Shown here: positions 6,006 through 6,164 of the stretch, piece by piece
How positions within the stretch are numbered: position 1 is the first letter of the stretch
Layout: the number at the start of each line of letters is the position of its first letter
Source: DASPXY01 sp038227745
Lineage (GTDB): Bacteria; Planctomycetota; Planctomycetia; Gemmatales; Gemmataceae
Length of the DNA stretch: 6,164 bases
NCBI GenBank assembly: GCA_038227745.1
Contig: JBBRPS010000639.1
Location: 1-6,164 of the forward strand
Reading direction: 5' to 3'
Notes under the pieces: generated by a model
Told to the model about the DNA's origin: nothing
The model's input: only the letters and a program-made list of their open reading frames with translations
Database searches by the model: none
Translations under genes and position numbers: made by a program

Positions 6006-6037
6006 CGCAGAGTACAATTCTTCTGCGATTCTTCTGC
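6005..6037. repeat. Small inverted and tandem repeats before the integrase-like gene
   Basis: TCGCAGA (6005-6011) and TCTGCGA (6022-6028) are inverted repeats. ATTCTTCTGC occurs twice in tandem (6017-6026 and 6028-6037) with an 11-base period, about one helical turn. A -10-like TACAAT (6013-6018) lies between the inverted arms, but no good -35 is correctly spaced before it. The layout is compatible with an operator over a promoter, or with recombinase arm sites. That function is inference only. Confidence 0.5.
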
Positions 6038-6077
6038 CGTTGTTGCGGTGGCGTGGCACTCACGTTGGGGGTGCTTC

Positions 6078-6164
6078 ATGGCGTCTCTCCTGCTCAAGGG
6101 CGATGCGTACTACTGCCAGTTCTACTACCTCGGCCGCCGCTTCACCGTGACCATCGGGGCGGTC
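6078..6164 (+). CDS. Probable tyrosine recombinase (integrase), N-terminal fragment cut by the window edge
   Basis: Only the first 29 codons are present and the frame is open to the last base. The residues MASLLLKGDAYYCQFYYLGR, continuing RFTVTIGAV, resemble the start of planctomycete phage-type integrases. In those proteins an arm-type DNA-binding domain begins with a lysine-glycine stretch, an aromatic-Cys-Gln-Phe strand, then a Gly-Arg-Arg turn and a strand ending in Gly. The catalytic domain, with its Arg-His-Arg-Tyr residues, would lie outside the window. The ribosome site is weak: a G-rich run at 6067-6071. The position, 122 bases after a tRNA gene and on the same strand, supports an integrase because tRNA 3' ends are common insertion targets. 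With so few residues, another protein with a similar start remains possible. Confidence 0.6.
   Translation, partial: MASLLLKGDAYYCQFYYLGRRFTVTIGAV

Overview
The window looks like the chromosome of a planctomycete, most likely a member of the Gemmataceae or a close relative. Three things point there. The sequence is very GC-rich. It carries an exported DUF1549/DUF1553 protein followed directly by a Tat-exported DUF1501 protein, a pair that is strongly expanded in Planctomycetota. Its intergenic hairpin repeat reads in translation as SPTRQRG / PSLARRAC, a string I recall from many spurious Gemmata protein predictions. The taxonomic call rests on recognition, not on a search.

Layout. Everything from 118 to 5753 is coded on the minus strand, so in transcription order it reads from right to left. 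A class I SAM-dependent methyltransferase of unknown substrate (4983-5753) comes first. A short gap with a good candidate promoter follows. Next is a two-gene unit: the DUF1549/DUF1553 protein with one CxxCH motif (3245-4876), then the DUF1501 protein (1938-3224, or 3248 with an alternative start). A 332-base repeat island (1606-1937) separates this pair from trpE, anthranilate synthase component I (118-1605). trpE ends one base before a long perfect inverted repeat (47-116). The plus strand carries a tRNA-Leu with anticodon GAG (5871-5955), an intrinsic terminator (5964-6005), and the first 29 codons of a probable tyrosine recombinase (6078 to the window edge).

How the parts relate. trpE catalyses the first committed step of tryptophan synthesis. 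It has no trp partners here, and in particular no glutaminase subunit gene (trpG), so it appears to stand alone. The DUF1549 and DUF1501 proteins are probably made together and act outside the cytoplasmic membrane, one exported by Sec and the other by Tat; their biochemical role is not established. The methyltransferase has no informative neighbours. The tRNA followed by an integrase-like start is the classic arrangement at the end of an integrated element, so the right edge of the window may be the entry into a mobile region.

Nothing inside the window amounts to a demonstrably new system. The points most worth following are the tRNA/integrase junction and the two different 27-bp-arm hairpins that bracket trpE.
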